NCBI RefSeq assembly: GCF_014230055.1
Contig: NZ_JACHVA010000023.1
Span: forward strand, 1-36,822
Direction of reading: 5' to 3'
Source: Puniceicoccus vermicola
GTDB taxonomy: Bacteria; Verrucomicrobiota; Verrucomicrobiia; Opitutales; Puniceicoccaceae
Length of the DNA: 36,822 nucleotides
Below the pieces are notes generated by a model. The model was not told where the DNA came from and did not search any database. It worked only from the letters and a program-made list of their open reading frames with translations. The first letter of the stretch is position 1; each line of letters begins with the position of its first letter. Of the stretch, positions 35,574 through 36,822 are shown piece after piece. Made by a program: the position numbers and the translations under genes.

Positions 35574-36822
35574 CACTACTGTCCAGTTAGGAAGTCGTTG
35601 AAGTTGAGTTGGTTAGATAATTGAGTTTCGTCAAAATTTGTGAAGGATTCTGTAAATAGCTGATTGATATGAACTTTCTGAAAAGCGTTAACACTCAGAA
35701 CTTGCAGAATCCGGGTCAAACTGTGGTCGAGGCAGAGAGTCTTTTTGAGACTGGCGACGAGAAGATAGGTGCAGATGGCGATCCAAATTTGGGTTCTGAC
35801 GGCATTGTCCGAGGTTCCGAAGAAGGACTTGATCCGCAGGTTCTGTTTGATCCATTTGAAGAAAAGTTCGATCTGCCAGCGGCTCTTGTAGACCAAGGCG
35901 ACGGTCAATGCTGGGATGGAAAAATTGTTGGAAAGGAATACCAAGTCCTTGCCAGTCTCCTCGTCGAAGAAACGAACTCGACGCAAAGCAATGGGATATC
36001 GTTCCTTGGACAGGGCTCCGCTCAGACCGATTGTTTGATCGCTGCGCAGACCTGTGATTTTGGCAACTCTGCGGGACTCCCGGACATAGCAGTCGAGGTT
36101 GCGTTTGGCACGGATAACGAAGAACGCTCCGGCCTGGCTGAGGCCGAAGAGTCGACCGAAGTCGAGGTATCCACGATCCATTACATAGATCGTTCCGGGA
36201 GAGACTGGCATTCGGTCGAGGAAAGACACATCGTGTTCCCGTCCCTTCGTAACGTCGATGAACAGCGGGATAGAGCCTTGAAGTTCGAACTGCGTGTGGA
36301 TCTTTACCGCCGCTTTCGTGGAACGAAAGTCCGCCCAAGGGAAGAGAGTCAGGCAAAGATCGATGGTGCTCGAATCGACCGCGACGACCATGCCATCGAG
36401 ACCCATCGGGTTCGTCTCGCCTGCCTAAAGTCTCCGCGTCCTTCGAATGAGGATATGAGCCATGGCTTCGTAGACGCGCCAGTCCCTCCATTGGTTGGCA
36501 TATGCCAAATTGGTGCGGGTAATGTTGCCGCGAAACCCCATCGCGTAAGCGTTTTGATTCCCGCGCAAACAAGCCTCGATCTCGCGCAACCCCTCCCGGT
36601 AAGTCAACTGGGCAAAGACCATGGCAAGGAATTGGTCGCGTGCGGTAAATCCGCGACTGCTCTTGGGCATCGGGTAAAGCTTGATGCATCGGTCGAACTC
36701 CTTCCGGTCCAAGCCATCGGTAATCTGAGTAAAAACGAGCCTGCCAGCGTTCATCCGTTATTGAGAACGAATGCGACGGAAGGTCGCCAGCCGATTCAAA
36801 TGCGTGACAACCTTTATCCTGT
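35574..36822. mobile_element. IS4-family insertion sequence, right end not confirmed
   Basis: The left end is placed near ACTACTGTCCAGTTAGG (about 35575-35591), just outside the transposase stop; this boundary is inferred from the loss of GxxExxY homology. The transposase reads leftward. Only 68 bp follow its start codon before the window ends, and I see no inverted copy of the left end there, so the right terminal repeat and target duplication probably lie outside. Confidence 0.75.
35576..36754 (-). pseudogene. IS4-family transposase with in-frame amber stop
   Basis: The N-terminal part (36425-36754, 109 residues) is a DUF4372-type domain with DQFLAMVFAQLTYREGLREI and RRTRRL. A TAG codon (36425-36427) follows. 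After six more codons in the same frame, the catalytic part (35576-36406, 276 residues) starts at an ATG. The DDE residues are visible: Asp in AVDSSTIDL, Asp in YVMDRGYLDF, and Glu in RWQIELFFKWIKQ (the YREK-like region). The expected residue after RRL in this family is usually Tyr, so TAT or TAC to TAG is the simplest cause. Total length with read-through is 392 residues, normal for the family. It is probably inactive unless suppressed. Confidence 0.88.

Noticed and set aside
36404-36430. Programmed frameshift in the transposase
   Set aside because: Both parts are in the same frame; the break is a TAG codon.

Overview
The window looks like a chromosomal segment of a Gram-negative, moderately GC-rich bacterium, most likely a member of Verrucomicrobiota, class Opitutia (Opitutales/Puniceicoccales-like). 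The pointers are outer-membrane proteins and lipoproteins, an exosortase with PEP-CTERM substrates, a DUF1559-like pseudopilin with an H-x9-DG motif, and intergenic DNA filled with one hairpin repeat family. I recall that repeat type from this phylum, but I could not run a search. The taxonomic call is an inference. No rRNA, tRNA or CRISPR was seen.

Layout. 1-399: end of a 159-bp tandem repeat. 504-2339 (-): lipoprotein carrying two pilin-derived modules. 2703-11895 (+): a surface/exopolysaccharide locus. It encodes a VIT-VWA protein with a PEP-CTERM-like tail, an exosortase fused to an EpsI-like domain (4-bp overlap), a TPR/outer-membrane-barrel protein (PgaA-like), a GT2 synthase (PgaC-like), a 51-residue membrane protein, and an inner-membrane-anchored protein with GATase1-like and degenerate NodB-like parts. 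11904-13053: six-copy 213-bp tandem array. 13147-20139: housekeeping and miscellaneous genes (mutS, alpha/beta hydrolase, small lipoprotein, TrpB2-type tryptophan synthase beta, PqiA-like protein).

20169-25726: a RegB/RegA-type redox two-component system, a PEP-CTERM protein, a pseudopilin and a Met/His-rich outer-membrane barrel protein. Near-identical 15-bp boxes (GCGTC-AATTT-GCCGC type) lie 38-58 bp upstream of the regB-like gene, the PEP-CTERM gene and the barrel gene. They fit the published RegA/PrrA half-site consensus, so a local regulon with autoregulation can be proposed from sequence alone. 26149-34110: DinG/XPD-type Fe-S helicase, gcvT, gcvH, a DUF3857/transglutaminase-like protein, fabI and a fabH-like gene. 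34111-36822: a more AT-rich, decaying end with a GNAT acetyltransferase, a frameshifted GxxExxY pseudogene, and an IS4-family element whose transposase has an in-frame amber stop. The window ends inside or at the edge of this element.

The two most notable systems are the exosortase-linked, synthase-dependent polysaccharide locus (2703-11895) and the RegBA-like local regulon (20169-25726). The latter's targets include another predicted exosortase substrate, so the two regions may be functionally connected at the cell surface. The dispersed hairpin CAAAGTAG(C/T)GAGAGCTTCCAGCTCTC, with 12 good copies here, is the main non-coding signal.
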